From Flavobacterium agrisoli (GTDB taxonomy: Bacteria > Bacteroidota > Bacteroidia > Flavobacteriales > Flavobacteriaceae): a DNA stretch of 64,000 bases. The DNA lies in contig NZ_JAEHFV010000002.1 in the NCBI RefSeq assembly GCF_016522065.1, forward strand, positions 62,001-126,000. Direction: 5' to 3'. Below the pieces are notes generated by a model. The model did not search any database. It saw only the letters and a program-made list of their open reading frames with translations, and was not told the origin of the DNA. The translations under genes were made by a program, and so were the position numbers. Positions 46,945 through 56,636 of this stretch are shown here, piece by piece. How positions within the stretch are numbered: the first letter of the stretch is position 1; the number at the start of each line of letters is the position of its first letter.

Positions 46945-49413
46945 TTATCTAAAAAACACTCTTTTTACACGTTGCGAAATACTGGTTAAAACTTCGTATG
47001 GAATGGTCTGAATCGCGTTTGCCATTTCAACAACGGTAGGGCTTTCACCAAAAATAATCACATCGTCTCCTTCTTGGCAAATTATTTCCGTTACATCCAC
47101 CATCAACATATCCATACAGATACTCCCTAAAATGGGCGCTTTTTGATTGTGAATTACCACGTACCCCACTTGATTGCCCCACAACCTTGCAATTCCGTCG
47201 GCATAACCAATAGGAATGGTAGCTACTTTAGTAGTTTTTTCAGCCATAAATCGACGACCATAACCTACACTATCGCCAGCCGGAATAGTTCGTATTTGCG
47301 AAATCAACGACTTTAAAGTACCGACATTTTCTAAATATTTTTGCTCGTTACTGTCGTTCGAAACGCCGTATAAACCAATTCCCAATCGCACCATATCGTA
47401 TTGGGCTTTTGGAAAATTACTAATACCCGAAGTGTTCAAAATATGCCGAATCGGATTGATTTGCAATTGGCTAATTAATTGTGAAGATAAGCTTTCAAAA
47501 AGCGCAATTTGCGCATTGGCAAAATCAAAATGCTGTGGATCATCACTAGTAGCCAAATGCGAAAGAATGCTGGTTATACGAACCGAGGTATTGCCTTTTA
47601 ATGTGTTTATCAGTTCGGGCAACGTATTGGCTTCAAAGCCCAAACGGTGCATGCCGGTATCCAATTTTATATGAATTGGAAAATTTTCCAACTTTTTTTC
47701 CTTGGCAATTTTTAAAAAAGCATGGAGGCCTTTAAGGCTATAAATTTCGGGTTCTAATTGGTATTGAATGATGGCTTCATAACTAGTCGATTCGGGGTTA
47801 AGCACCATAATCGGTACTTTTACACCACCACTTTTAAGCGCAATTCCCTCATCTGCAAAAGCGACTCCGAGGTAATCTACTTGATGATGCTCTAATAATT
47901 TAGCAATTTCTAAACCGCCATTGCCATAACCAAAAGCTTTGACCATGACCATAATTTTGACCTTTTCCTCTAATTTCGATTTGAAAAAATTGAGGTTATG
48001 ACTAATGGCATTCAAATCGATTTCGAGCACTGTTTCATGGGTTTTTAATACCAAACGTTGCACAATTCGTTCAAATTCAAACGAGCGAGCACCTTTTATC
48101 AAGATGGTTTCGTTATTAAAAGATAAATCATCAAATTGTTCTAAAAAAGCTTGGGTCGACTCAAAAACGGTACAATTCGAAAACAGTTTTTGAAACGATG
48201 AAATGGTTTTCCCGATTCCGATTACTCTCGAAATACGGTTGTCTTTTATCAATTGAGCCACTTTAGAATACAGCTCTTCATTAGAAAATCCGCTTTGAAA
48301 AATATCCGAAAGAATAACCGTTTTTTTCGGATTTTGCTTTTGGCTTTCTAAAAAATCGAAAGCAATTTTTAGCGATTGAAAATCGGAACTATAACTATCA
48401 TCAATAATACTGCAATTATGAATACCGTTTTTTACTTCTAAACGCATCTCCACTGGGTACAACAGTGCCATTCGGTTTTGAATCACCTCAATCGGATATT
48501 TCAGATAAAGCAAAACCATCAAACAAGAAATAGCATTTTCAATCGATGCATCGTCATGAAAAGGTACTTCAATTTGATTCTCTGTACTTGCAAATCGATA
48601 AAAAATCTGAGTAGAAGTTGAACTTTTTAAGACATTCAAAATTAAAACCGTTGCGGTTTCATCGGTAAAACTCCACGAAAAAAGTTGCCGATCAATCAGT
48701 GGATTTTCTTTTAAAAAGACCGTTAAACTATCGTCGACCAAAGGATCTTTTTTATAAATAATAAGTGGTGTTGTGGTAAAAAGCTTTAATTTTTCTAGAA
48801 TTTTTTGGGATCTATTTTCGAAACCCTCATCGTGTGCCGAACCAATTTTGGTTAAAACACCCATAGTGGGTTGGATAATTTGTTGCAAATGATCCATTTC
48901 GTTTATAGTAGAAATTCCTGCTTCAAATATTCCTAAATTATGCTTTTCATTTATTGCAATTACCGATAAAGGCACCCCAACTTGCGAATTGTAACTTTTG
49001 GGACTTCGAATAATATTATAATCGGGACTCAACAAAAAATTGAGCCATTCTTTTACAATAGTTTTGCCATTACTTCCGGTTAAACCAATAATAGGAAAAT
49101 CAAATAACCCACGGTAATAGGCCGCTATTTTTTGCAATGCCCTAACGGTATCGGGTACGACTAAAAAATTGGCATTTGGGATTTTATTTTCGGGAACTTC
49201 TTCTACAACAAAATGCTGTACTCCTTTTAAAATAAGGTCTTCAATATAATCGTGTCCGTTATGATTGGGTCCTTTTAGCGCAAAAAACAACGTACCTTCT
49301 CCGTTTTGCAATGAGCGGCTGTCTATCGAAATATGATCAAAACTTGAATCGGGTGAAAGTCCAATAAACTCAGCCTTTAAAACAGTAATGGCTTTTTGTA
49401 ACGGTATACTCAT
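46945..49413 (-). CDS. Bifunctional MurF ligase / alanine racemase
   Basis: 822 aa. N-terminal half (about 1-450) is MurF-like: LTGSNGKTIVKEW (ATP site), SYNSQVGVPLSV and FEAGISTINEMD. C-terminal half (about 455-822) is alanine racemase: PLP lysine in VMVKAFGYGNGGLE and the catalytic-Tyr region SVGYGRRF. It supplies D-Ala and adds D-Ala-D-Ala to the peptidoglycan precursor. This fusion is usual in Bacteroidota and not an assembly error. Confidence 0.95.
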   Translation of the reverse strand: MSIPLQKAITVLKAEFIGLSPDSSFDHISIDSRSLQNGEGTLFFALKGPNHNGHDYIEDLILKGVQHFVVEEVPENKIPNANFLVVPDTVRALQKIAAYYRGLFDFPIIGLTGSNGKTIVKEWLNFLLSPDYNIIRSPKSYNSQVGVPLSVIAINEKHNLGIFEAGISTINEMDHLQQIIQPTMGVLTKIGSAHDEGFENRSQKILEKLKLFTTTPLIIYKKDPLVDDSLTVFLKENPLIDRQLFSWSFTDETATVLILNVLKSSTSTQIFYRFASTENQIEVPFHDDASIENAISCLMVLLYLKYPIEVIQNRMALLYPVEMRLEVKNGIHNCSIIDDSYSSDFQSLKIAFDFLESQKQNPKKTVILSDIFQSGFSNEELYSKVAQLIKDNRISRVIGIGKTISSFQKLFSNCTVFESTQAFLEQFDDLSFNNETILIKGARSFEFERIVQRLVLKTHETVLEIDLNAISHNLNFFKSKLEEKVKIMVMVKAFGYGNGGLEIAKLLEHHQVDYLGVAFADEGIALKSGGVKVPIMVLNPESTSYEAIIQYQLEPEIYSLKGLHAFLKIAKEKKLENFPIHIKLDTGMHRLGFEANTLPELINTLKGNTSVRITSILSHLATSDDPQHFDFANAQIALFESLSSQLISQLQINPIRHILNTSGISNFPKAQYDMVRLGIGLYGVSNDSNEQKYLENVGTLKSLISQIRTIPAGDSVGYGRRFMAEKTTKVATIPIGYADGIARLWGNQVGYVVIHNQKAPILGSICMDMLMVDVTEIICQEGDDVIIFGESPTVVEMANAIQTIPYEVLTSISQRVKRVFFR

Positions 49414-49554
49414 TTGAGAAATGATTGCGGGATTTAAAACTCAAATTTAAAGTTTATTCACAAATAAATGGTGTTTTTGGTCGTTTTAACTTTAATATAC
49501 CAAGCCATTGTGAGCATAATTTTTATATTTGTTTGTAACAAAAATTGAAAAAAA

Positions 49555-50160
49555 TTGAAAAAGCTACTCCCTATTTTCTCGTATATCTTTCACCCAATAT
49601 TTATTTCGATATATGCGACTCTTTTTTACTTTTTTTTAAAACAAGATGTGTTTGCGGCACAAGAAAAACTCTATATTTTATTACAAGTTTTTTTGCTAAC
49701 CGTGGTCATTCCTATTTTGTTTTTTTTGTTGTTGCAAACCACAGGCAAGGTCGAATCGGTTATGATTAAAGAAACAACACAACGCAAAATTCCGTTAGCA
49801 CTACAATGCCTGCTTTTTATTTTGCTAGTAAAACGCACCATTTTGGTTACAAGATATCCCGAATTGCATTTCTTTTTACTAGGTGCTTTATTTTCGACAT
49901 TGGGTGTAGCTATTTTGGTTTTTTTTAAAATAAAGGCCAGTTTGCACATGTTGGGAATTAGTGCTTTAACGCTTTTTTTAATTGGTTTGAGTCTGCATTT
50001 ACAAATTAAAATGCCGTATTTGATTGCTTTTTTTATTCTGATGAATGGCGTGGTTGCTTCCTCACGTTTGGTCATGAAAGCGCATTCTCCTTTTGAGCTG
50101 AGTTTGGGTTGCGCTTTTGGTATTTTTCCGCAATTGCTTTTTTTGTATTTGTGGCTTTAA
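49555..50160 (+). CDS. Integral membrane protein, PAP2-phosphatase-like
   Basis: About 201 aa; no ATG is near the start, so TTG at 49555 is chosen (KKLLPIFSYIF follows). Six hydrophobic segments. The C-terminal motif SSRLVMKAHSPFELSLGCAFG resembles the last motif of PAP2 phosphatases (SR...H...E...G), but earlier PAP2 motifs are not convincing. Function unknown; lipid phosphatase-like activity is a guess. It is divergent from murF-alr and convergent with the PorT-like gene. Confidence 0.65.
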   Translation: MKKLLPIFSYIFHPIFISIYATLFYFFLKQDVFAAQEKLYILLQVFLLTVVIPILFFLLLQTTGKVESVMIKETTQRKIPLALQCLLFILLVKRTILVTRYPELHFFLLGALFSTLGVAILVFFKIKASLHMLGISALTLFLIGLSLHLQIKMPYLIAFFILMNGVVASSRLVMKAHSPFELSLGCAFGIFPQLLFLYLWL

Positions 50161-50167
50161 ATGGGTT

Positions 50168-50875
50168 TTATAAAATATAAAAAATGATTCCGAAATTTAA
50201 TGCTCTAATGTTGATGTTTTGTCCATCGGTGGTTTGAAGTCCTTTTTTAAACAAGGTATTTAGGCCATAATATCCGTAAAAATTCCAGGTATTAAAACCC
50301 GCACCCAAATAAACGCCGTACTGAAAATCATTAAAATCGGGATTGTTTTTGATTTTATTTTTTCCCAAGGCATTTTTTAAAACTGATGCATCAAATAGCA
50401 AATAACTAAATTTCAAGCCCGAATACACGCGCCAAAAGCGATAGGTTTGCGCGGTAGAACTTCGCCAACGAAACTCCAAAGGAACATCTAACAAAAAGTT
50501 AGAAAATTTGTTTCGGTCAAAATCATTATAATCTGAAATGTGATATATTTTAGAATCGCCAAATTTTTCGATGGTTAAATTCTGAAAGTAGTTGTTATAG
50601 GTAAATCCCAAACCCGTAGCAAAAGCAATATTTCGGCGTTTGTTGAGGGGCATATCACGTACAAATCCTCCCGAAATTCCGACAGAGAATTTTTGTTGAT
50701 CAAATCCTTCTGGCGCCTCCAAAATTCGGTTGTAAGTAAAACTCACATAAAATTGGTCTTCTCGGTACAACGAGTCTATTTTTACGGCAGTTGTATCTTT
50801 AAGTGTCGTTTCGTCTTGAGCAAAAGCAAAAAAAGTAAGCAATAAAAAACAACTGTTTAAAATCCAACGCATCAT
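50168..50875 (-). CDS. Outer-membrane beta-barrel protein (PorT-like)
   Basis: 235 aa. Signal peptide ends near FAFAQ; alternating beta strands rich in aromatic residues (KFSVGISGGFV, IAFATGLGFTYNNYF, RVYSGLKFSYLLFD, YGVYLGAGFNTWNFYGYYGL) and a final strand NFGIIFYIL. Length and pattern resemble PorT/SprT of the type IX secretion system, whose cargo signal is seen on the pectate lyase at 53 kb, but a general porin-family protein is possible. Confidence 0.65.
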   Translation of the reverse strand: MMRWILNSCFLLLTFFAFAQDETTLKDTTAVKIDSLYREDQFYVSFTYNRILEAPEGFDQQKFSVGISGGFVRDMPLNKRRNIAFATGLGFTYNNYFQNLTIEKFGDSKIYHISDYNDFDRNKFSNFLLDVPLEFRWRSSTAQTYRFWRVYSGLKFSYLLFDASVLKNALGKNKIKNNPDFNDFQYGVYLGAGFNTWNFYGYYGLNTLFKKGLQTTDGQNINIRALNFGIIFYIL

Positions 50876-50992
50876 TTTGGGAGATATATTAAAATTGAAC
50901 CACTATTATTAAACGAAGATACAAATTTAAGTATTGTACCCACCCGAGCATTTTCAGGAAACGCAATTGTAACTTGATTTGTATACAAATAA

Positions 50993-51022
50993 AAAAGTCT
51001 GTCAAAACCAAGACAGACTTTT
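50993..51022 (-). terminator. Terminator of the BON-LysM operon
   Basis: Perfect 11-bp arms AAAAGTCTGTC and GACAGACTTTT with an 8-nt loop, 20 nt after the stop of the LysM gene. Confidence 0.85.
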
Positions 51023-51041
51023 AAAACAACCAATTAACAAA

Positions 51042-51413
51042 CTATGCTGTGGGTATTTTTAATTTCCAACCCGGCTGAATGATGTCCGGATTTTTGATAA
51101 TATCAGTATTGGCTTCGTAAATTTTTTGCCAAGAAACACCGTGTGCTTTTCCTATTTTAGATAACGAATCGCCGCTTACTACGGTATATTCTCTCACAGC
51201 TCCCTCGGCTATTGCAATATTCATTACGACATCGGCCGATCTAAAATCGGGATCTAATTTTCCGTACACTTCCCAAAGTTTATCTTTATCTGCAGTCGAT
51301 TTTGCGGTTCCATCCAAGTACAAAACCTGATCTTGTTCGCGCACTTGCCAATTGGCAATTCCTAACGTATTTCCGGTTGCAATCAATTCTGCGTATTTAT
51401 CTTGTAAACTCAT
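51042..51413 (-). CDS. BON-LysM protein (Kbp/YgaU-like)
   Basis: 123 aa, no signal peptide. N-terminal BON-like half (about 1-68) and C-terminal LysM domain (about 74-121; YTVVSGDSLSKIGKAHG, NPDIIQPGWKLKIP). This order is that of E. coli Kbp (YgaU), a cytosolic potassium-binding protein, though somewhat shorter. It follows the BON lipoprotein gene by 6 nt, so the two are cotranscribed. Confidence 0.82.
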   Translation of the reverse strand: MSLQDKYAELIATGNTLGIANWQVREQDQVLYLDGTAKSTADKDKLWEVYGKLDPDFRSADVVMNIAIAEGAVREYTVVSGDSLSKIGKAHGVSWQKIYEANTDIIKNPDIIQPGWKLKIPTA

Positions 51414-51419
51414 CGCTCT

Positions 51420-51893
51420 CTATTTAATGGTTAGTTGATTTTCGACTTTTTTTGGTTTTAATTCTTGCATACTCTGAATTAAACCTGGCAAATTATCGCG
51501 TTTGATTTCGCCTGTCAGCGTAATCACACCATCGTTTACAGAAGCGCTTACCCCTTCATAGGATTTTAAAACAGCAGCTACCGAAGTATTCAACATTTCA
51601 TCGCTTGAAATTTCTACGGGAGGCGCCACCACTTCAAATGAGGCGATCTCACAATTGTTCACTACCGATTTTACTCCTTTTACACTTTTGGCAATTTCTT
51701 CGCAACTTTCTTTACAAGCAGCATCTTTACAAACTCCCGCAATCGTCGCTACTCCATCCTTTACGCTTACTTGCATACCCGGCATGGTACTCATTTTAGA
51801 CGCAATTTCTTTTTCAATATCGGCATCTTTTGGTCCGCAAGCCGCTAATAGTACCGCAAGCGAAATTCCAAAAACAATAGATTTCATTTTCAT
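51420..51893 (-). CDS. BON-domain lipoprotein
   Basis: 157 aa. Lipobox LLAAC (Cys19), then two BON repeats (about 27-82 and 97-155), seen in MQVSVKDGVATIAGVC and VSASVNDGVITLTGEI. Two Cys in the first repeat (CKDAACKESC) may form a disulfide. BON domains bind membranes or peptidoglycan-linked partners and are often induced by osmotic stress; the exact role is unknown. First gene of the pair with the Kbp-like gene. Confidence 0.85.
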   Translation of the reverse strand: MKMKSIVFGISLAVLLAACGPKDADIEKEIASKMSTMPGMQVSVKDGVATIAGVCKDAACKESCEEIAKSVKGVKSVVNNCEIASFEVVAPPVEISSDEMLNTSVAAVLKSYEGVSASVNDGVITLTGEIKRDNLPGLIQSMQELKPKKVENQLTIK

Positions 51894-52033
51894 AATTTAA
51901 ATTTTTATGGTTAACTAGCTAAAGTTAACAAATTCATTTGTAATAGCTTATAATTTAAAATTAAATTTTTAAAGATTTTTACTACAATATTTAAAAAAGG
52001 AAAACGTCTACTAATAAATTACGCCCATAAAAA

Positions 52034-52053
52034 AAGGCTCCAATCGGAACCTT
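52034..52053 (-). terminator. Weak terminator of the DUF808 gene
   Basis: AAGG/CCTT and TCC/GGA stem parts separated by a C-A mismatch; T-rich on the minus strand. Only moderate. Confidence 0.45.
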
Positions 52054-52059
52054 ATTTCA

Positions 52060-52938
52060 TTATACTTTTAACTTAAACAACTCCATCAGTTTTTTGAACA
52101 AACCGATTATACAAAATACAAGCAATCCGGCGGTCAGACCTAAAACAACTTCTTTAAGTGTTAGGGGCCAATTTTCCCAGAGATGATGCACGTATTCGAT
52201 GTTGTGTTCAAAAATACCACCCGAAACTAAAATCAAAGCTATAGTACCCACAAATCCTAAAAACTTTATAATTATGGGAAGCATTTTTACTAATAAAGCG
52301 CCTAATTGTGCAAAAAAACCTTTGTTGTGAGAGCGTTTAATTAACTTATATCCAGCATCGTCCATTCGTACAATTAAGGCTACAATTCCGTAAACACCAA
52401 TTGTTGCTAGAATAGCCACTACAGCAACGGTTATAATTTGAATGGATAAAGGCTCTTCTAAAACAGTTCCCAATGCAATAATGACAATTTCGACAGAGAG
52501 TATAAAATCAGTCACAATGGCCGATTTGATTTTGGTTTTTTCCAGATCTTCATTAGATGTTTCGTCTATTTCGATTGTTTTTTCTGCAGAATCAGCTTCA
52601 TGACGATGAAACAAATATTCGATAATTTTTTCGACACCTTCGTAAGCCAAATAAAAACCACCCAAAATCAAAGCACCTTTTATGGCCGCTGGAAAAAACA
52701 CATTTAACAACAGCGCAATCGGAATAATGATGAGTTTGTTGATAAAGGAGCCTTTGGTAATGGCCCATAAAACAGGCAGCTCGCGCGAGGATAAAAAACC
52801 TGTTGCTTTTTCGGCATTTACCGCCAAATCATCTCCTAAAATTCCGGCCGTTTTTTTGGTTGCAATTTTGCTTGCTACCGCTACGTCGTCCATAAGTGCG
52901 CCAATATCATCTAATACGGCGAATATTCCTGATGCCAT
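52060..52938 (-). CDS. DUF808 family inner-membrane protein (YedI-like)
   Basis: 292 aa. Starts MASGIFAVLDDIGALMDDVA and continues SKIATKKTAGILGDDLAVNAEKATGF, the family hallmark, followed by about seven transmembrane segments. A charged loop (KTIEIDETSNEDLEKTKIKSAI) separates helices. Function unknown; sometimes suggested as a transporter. Single gene between terminators. Confidence 0.92.
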   Translation of the reverse strand: MASGIFAVLDDIGALMDDVAVASKIATKKTAGILGDDLAVNAEKATGFLSSRELPVLWAITKGSFINKLIIIPIALLLNVFFPAAIKGALILGGFYLAYEGVEKIIEYLFHRHEADSAEKTIEIDETSNEDLEKTKIKSAIVTDFILSVEIVIIALGTVLEEPLSIQIITVAVVAILATIGVYGIVALIVRMDDAGYKLIKRSHNKGFFAQLGALLVKMLPIIIKFLGFVGTIALILVSGGIFEHNIEYVHHLWENWPLTLKEVVLGLTAGLLVFCIIGLFKKLMELFKLKV

Positions 52939-53038
52939 TTCTTTTTATTTATATGGGTAAAAATAAAATTTAAAATTGAGGTTTCCATTACATAATTATT
53001 ACTTTTTTAAAAGAATAAACAAGAAACTTACATAAAAA

Positions 53039-53077
53039 ATGTTGGCTAAAAGCGAAAAAAAAACTCTTAGCCAACAT
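53039..53077 (-). terminator. Terminator of the PL1 pectate lyase gene
   Basis: 11-bp arms ATGTTGGCTAA and TTAGCCAACAT around a 17-nt A-rich loop. Confidence 0.75.
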
Positions 53078-53095
53078 TTGGGTATTATCTAAATT

Positions 53096-56095
53096 TTACT
53101 TAATTATAATTTTAAAATTTTGGTTGAAATTTTCTCCAACTACATTTAAAATATAGATTCCCGATAAATTTTTGTTTGCTATATCGATACGCAAGTGTCC
53201 GTTGTCTTGCGGATTTATTTTTTGCGAAAGCACTATTTTTCCGCTCAAATCAAATACTGTAGCCTGAACAACTGCCATTGAAGATTGCGGTACTGTAACA
53301 AAAATAGTTTCACTAACAGGATTTGGATATACTTTTATAACATCGGCTTTATCCGTAAATTTAGTATTGCTCAATAAAACATCTGCAAAAAGCGCCTGAA
53401 TTTGAGGAGCTTCTAAAGGATAATTGTAGATTTTTAACTCATCAAATAATCCTTTGTAAGGAGCTGGAGTAGTTCCTGCTGCTAATTCCAATTCGCCAAT
53501 GTTGCCAATAACTAGGTCTGTAGGTTCCCCGATTCCGGTCACGGCCGATTCGTCTAACTCGGCGGTAAAAGAACCATTGGTGTATAATTTTAGTTTTCGA
53601 TTAATCATGTCACGCATCAACACCACATGAACCCAATTACCCGAAAAATAAGGCGTTACTGCAGTAGTCAACTCCTTTTTGGTTTTATCATCATCAATTG
53701 CAAAACGCAAAAGTCCACCTTTTACTTCTAGGTTAAATCGCTTTCCAGTGGCACCAGTAGTTGTGTTTTTTGTCATGGAACCTTTGCATAAAATATAGGC
53801 GCTAATAGAAGACGATGCGGGTAATAAACTTGCATCGGCTTTCATCCAAAAAGAAAGGGTAAACGAATTAGTATCAAAAAAAAGATACTCCTGATTCGGG
53901 ATTTTAACCATCGGTGTGTTTGTCGGACCATTGATAAAACTGATTGCATTGTTTACTTTTCCGGATACTCTTGTAGTTTCGTTATCGTAAGCCACATCCA
54001 AAAGTCCGTTGTTAGCATTAGCCGAAACATCGGCAATTTGTTCCCCTTGCAAAGCCGTTTCCTGAAAAGGCCAATGTCCTACCAAAGCCGGTGTTAGGGT
54101 GCTAAATGTCCACACATCTCCGGTAGCAGTTCCTTTTTCGTTCGTTGCATCTACACGCCAAAAATAATTGGTCGCAGCCAATACATTCGAAACTGAATAC
54201 GATGCATTAGCCACATACGGTACATCTGCCAATTTATTTAAGTGTGCAGCATCGGTTCCGAAATAAACTGAATAGGAGGTGGTATTGGCGCTTCCGCTCC
54301 ATTTTAAAACGGTAGTCCCATTTGATAACTCTACATTTGTATTCGCTGTTGCAGGAAAAGGTGTTGTGGTTTTAGCTGGTGCAGTAGGGATGGGAGCCGT
54401 AGTAATGGTTGCTGTTTTGGTGTAAACCGAACTTTCGGTGGCGTTAATAGCTTTTACACGATAGTAATATTGGGTGTTGGGTGTTAGCCCGGTTTCATCA
54501 TAACGCTCCATATTCGCATTTAAGGTGGCTATTATGGTAAAATCGGTACCGTTTGTAGAACGTTCTAGCACATAATTAGTTTCGTTGGTTGCATTATCTC
54601 CCCAATTGACGGTAAACGAACTCGAAGGAGGCGTTTCATTTGACACTGAATTGCTAAACGTAATATCGGTTGGGGGAATAATAAAATCGGTTGGCGTTTG
54701 AGAAGTCAACCCATTAATATACACTTCAATATTCAAATAAGGAGCCTGAGTGGCACTTACATTTACAGCGTCATTTACATTTTTATTGAGTCCGTTTGCG
54801 TCTTCCCAACTATCCGGCATTCCGTCGTTATCGGTATCCAAAGGTGCTGGTGCTCCATATACATGGCCTGCTCCTCCATTACTAAATCCGAATTTTGAAG
54901 TTAAATCCGATTGTACGTACACATACGTTGCTGTGGTGCCTTTAGACATCAAATCGTTAACCATCAATTGATCGACTTGGTCTCTTCGGGGATAAGAAGC
55001 GCCCACACTGGCCACAATTTGATCAAAGGCTGCTTGAGCCGACAAGGATGGTGCCTTCATTGGATAATCATAAGGAGTGGACAAAAGCGTGGCTATATCG
55101 CCCGTTGGATAACCCGTTAAATCTTGTGGAACTTCAGTACCGTTTAAAACACCATCTTTATTATTATCAAAGAAATTGCCTGCACCATACAACGAAAAAT
55201 TATCATTTCCTCTGTTAAAAGGAGTCGAAACTGTCGAACTAGTATTGGGCCCTCCAATAAAATAATTATTAATGATGTTTACATCCGAACGACCAGCCGA
55301 GTCACCTCCCATAATATAAGCATCACCCGATTCGGTATGGCCGTATGTATTCCCATAATTTCCCCAATTGTACACCACATTGTTTACAAACTCGTTGATG
55401 CCTTTTATTTTGTTGTTGCGGGTTTTATTGCAGATGTACAAATTACCAATTAAACTCACTTTTCCGTCTGCAGGTTGAATTAAGCCTCCTGCCGAATGAT
55501 TGTGGCGGTGTAACCCTTGACCTATAATGGAATTCTGAATGGTAATATTATCTGGACTCAACCCTTTGTTATCCCAGTTTATAGAGAAAACCTCATCGGT
55601 TCCCCAGGTAAAAGTCATGTGATCAAAAATCATATTGGCTCCGTTAGAAAGCCCCGAAGCATCTTGATTTTGCGAAGTTCCACCATATCGAATTCGCAAA
55701 TAGCGTGCAATGGTATTACTGGCGCCTGTAAAAGTAACGCGAGGTCCTAAAAGTACAATTCCCTCGCCTGTAGCGGTTTGTCCCGCAATAGTGGTATTGG
55801 GAGAAACCACAATTTGCGATTGTAAATTAATGATACCTCCCACCTTAAAAATCACAAAACGACCGGGCTGGCTCACCGCATCTCGAAAGGATCCGGCACC
55901 ACTGTCGTTTAAATTGGTCACTAAATACACTTGAGGATTGGTCGCGCCTCGGGCTCCTGTTGTGTACCTACCGAAGCCTGTGGCCTCTGGAAAAGCTAAA
56001 GTTTGTTGGGCACTAATTTGTTGTGTTAGGCTGGTTACACCACACAGCAATACTGCCTTAAGCAGATGCTTAAGAGCAAAAGCAGGTTTTTTCAT
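53096..56095 (-). CDS. Secreted multidomain PL1 pectate lyase with T9SS signal
   Basis: 999 aa. Signal peptide (to about 30), PL1-type beta helix (about 33-340; FPEATGFGRYTTGARG, MIFDHMTFTWGTDEVFSI, GRSDVNIINNYFIGG), a calcium-loop segment DTDNDGMPDSWED (420-432), two fibronectin III-like domains (about 475-565 and 575-668), a LamG-like domain (about 670-900) and a type IX secretion sorting domain (about 925-999; VYPNPVSETIFVTV ... IKIIK-like end). It cleaves homogalacturonan outside the cell. Although about 20 kb from the PUL, its promoter carries the same operator. Confidence 0.93.
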   Translation of the reverse strand: MKKPAFALKHLLKAVLLCGVTSLTQQISAQQTLAFPEATGFGRYTTGARGATNPQVYLVTNLNDSGAGSFRDAVSQPGRFVIFKVGGIINLQSQIVVSPNTTIAGQTATGEGIVLLGPRVTFTGASNTIARYLRIRYGGTSQNQDASGLSNGANMIFDHMTFTWGTDEVFSINWDNKGLSPDNITIQNSIIGQGLHRHNHSAGGLIQPADGKVSLIGNLYICNKTRNNKIKGINEFVNNVVYNWGNYGNTYGHTESGDAYIMGGDSAGRSDVNIINNYFIGGPNTSSTVSTPFNRGNDNFSLYGAGNFFDNNKDGVLNGTEVPQDLTGYPTGDIATLLSTPYDYPMKAPSLSAQAAFDQIVASVGASYPRRDQVDQLMVNDLMSKGTTATYVYVQSDLTSKFGFSNGGAGHVYGAPAPLDTDNDGMPDSWEDANGLNKNVNDAVNVSATQAPYLNIEVYINGLTSQTPTDFIIPPTDITFSNSVSNETPPSSSFTVNWGDNATNETNYVLERSTNGTDFTIIATLNANMERYDETGLTPNTQYYYRVKAINATESSVYTKTATITTAPIPTAPAKTTTPFPATANTNVELSNGTTVLKWSGSANTTSYSVYFGTDAAHLNKLADVPYVANASYSVSNVLAATNYFWRVDATNEKGTATGDVWTFSTLTPALVGHWPFQETALQGEQIADVSANANNGLLDVAYDNETTRVSGKVNNAISFINGPTNTPMVKIPNQEYLFFDTNSFTLSFWMKADASLLPASSSISAYILCKGSMTKNTTTGATGKRFNLEVKGGLLRFAIDDDKTKKELTTAVTPYFSGNWVHVVLMRDMINRKLKLYTNGSFTAELDESAVTGIGEPTDLVIGNIGELELAAGTTPAPYKGLFDELKIYNYPLEAPQIQALFADVLLSNTKFTDKADVIKVYPNPVSETIFVTVPQSSMAVVQATVFDLSGKIVLSQKINPQDNGHLRIDIANKNLSGIYILNVVGENFNQNFKIIIK

Positions 56096-56121
56096 AGAAA
56101 TTTGGTTATAAGTTAGTTATG

Positions 56122-56166
56122 CCAAATTAACAATATGAAACCTACTCACCGTCCTGCTCTATCCTG
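56122..56166 (-). promoter_or_regulatory. PUL regulon promoter of the remote PL1 gene
   Basis: Minus strand: CAGGA-TAGAG-CAGGA (56152-56166), 22 nt, TAATTTGG (56122-56129, one mismatch to TAnnTTTG), 27 nt before the ATG. Same geometry as the PUL promoters 28 kb and more away. Confidence 0.78.
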
Positions 56167-56247
56167 CATGGATTTTTCTCCCTAAAACAAGGAAAATTTT
56201 ACTTAAATTCGATTTAAAATTATAACTAGGACTACTTTATTTATCGT

Positions 56248-56631
56248 TTAATGCGCATATCCGAGTGCCATACTGCAACCAATAATAAGGATTACCGCTA
56301 AAGTAATTCCGACATATAAAAAATCTTTTTGCAAATAAAAAAGCAGTAACGAAATAGCCAATCGCAATAAGGGAATGGAAAAAAGCAACACTATTCCTAA
56401 AAACAAGATAGCCTCAGCTTCACCCTGCCACAATCCCGAAAAAAAAGTTGAAAAGATACGCACCATACTAGAATCTACCTCTTTAAAAACGGCATAATTT
56501 TCATATTCGTTGCCGTGTTGTATCAAATACAAAACCCCTCCCAAAAAGGTAACCGCCAAAGCTGACCAAACTCCAAATCGAAGTAAATTACCAATAATGA
56601 GTTGTGATTTATTCTGTTGTTCGTATTCCAT
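56248..56631 (-). CDS. DUF1634 membrane protein
   Basis: 127 aa from the ATG at 56631 (MEYEQQNKSQL); the open frame reaches further up inside the previous gene but that would overlap it heavily. Three hydrophobic segments (about 17-37, 65-85, 100-125). DUF1634 genes commonly sit directly after TauE/SafE genes, as here (5 nt gap), so it may be an accessory subunit of that exporter. Confidence 0.82.
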   Translation of the reverse strand: MEYEQQNKSQLIIGNLLRFGVWSALAVTFLGGVLYLIQHGNEYENYAVFKEVDSSMVRIFSTFFSGLWQGEAEAILFLGIVLLFSIPLLRLAISLLLFYLQKDFLYVGITLAVILIIGCSMALGYAH

Positions 56632-56636
56632 ACTAT

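Noticed and set aside
46945..49413. MurF-alanine racemase as an accidental fusion
   Set aside because: The same fusion is common in Bacteroidota and both halves keep their active-site motifs.
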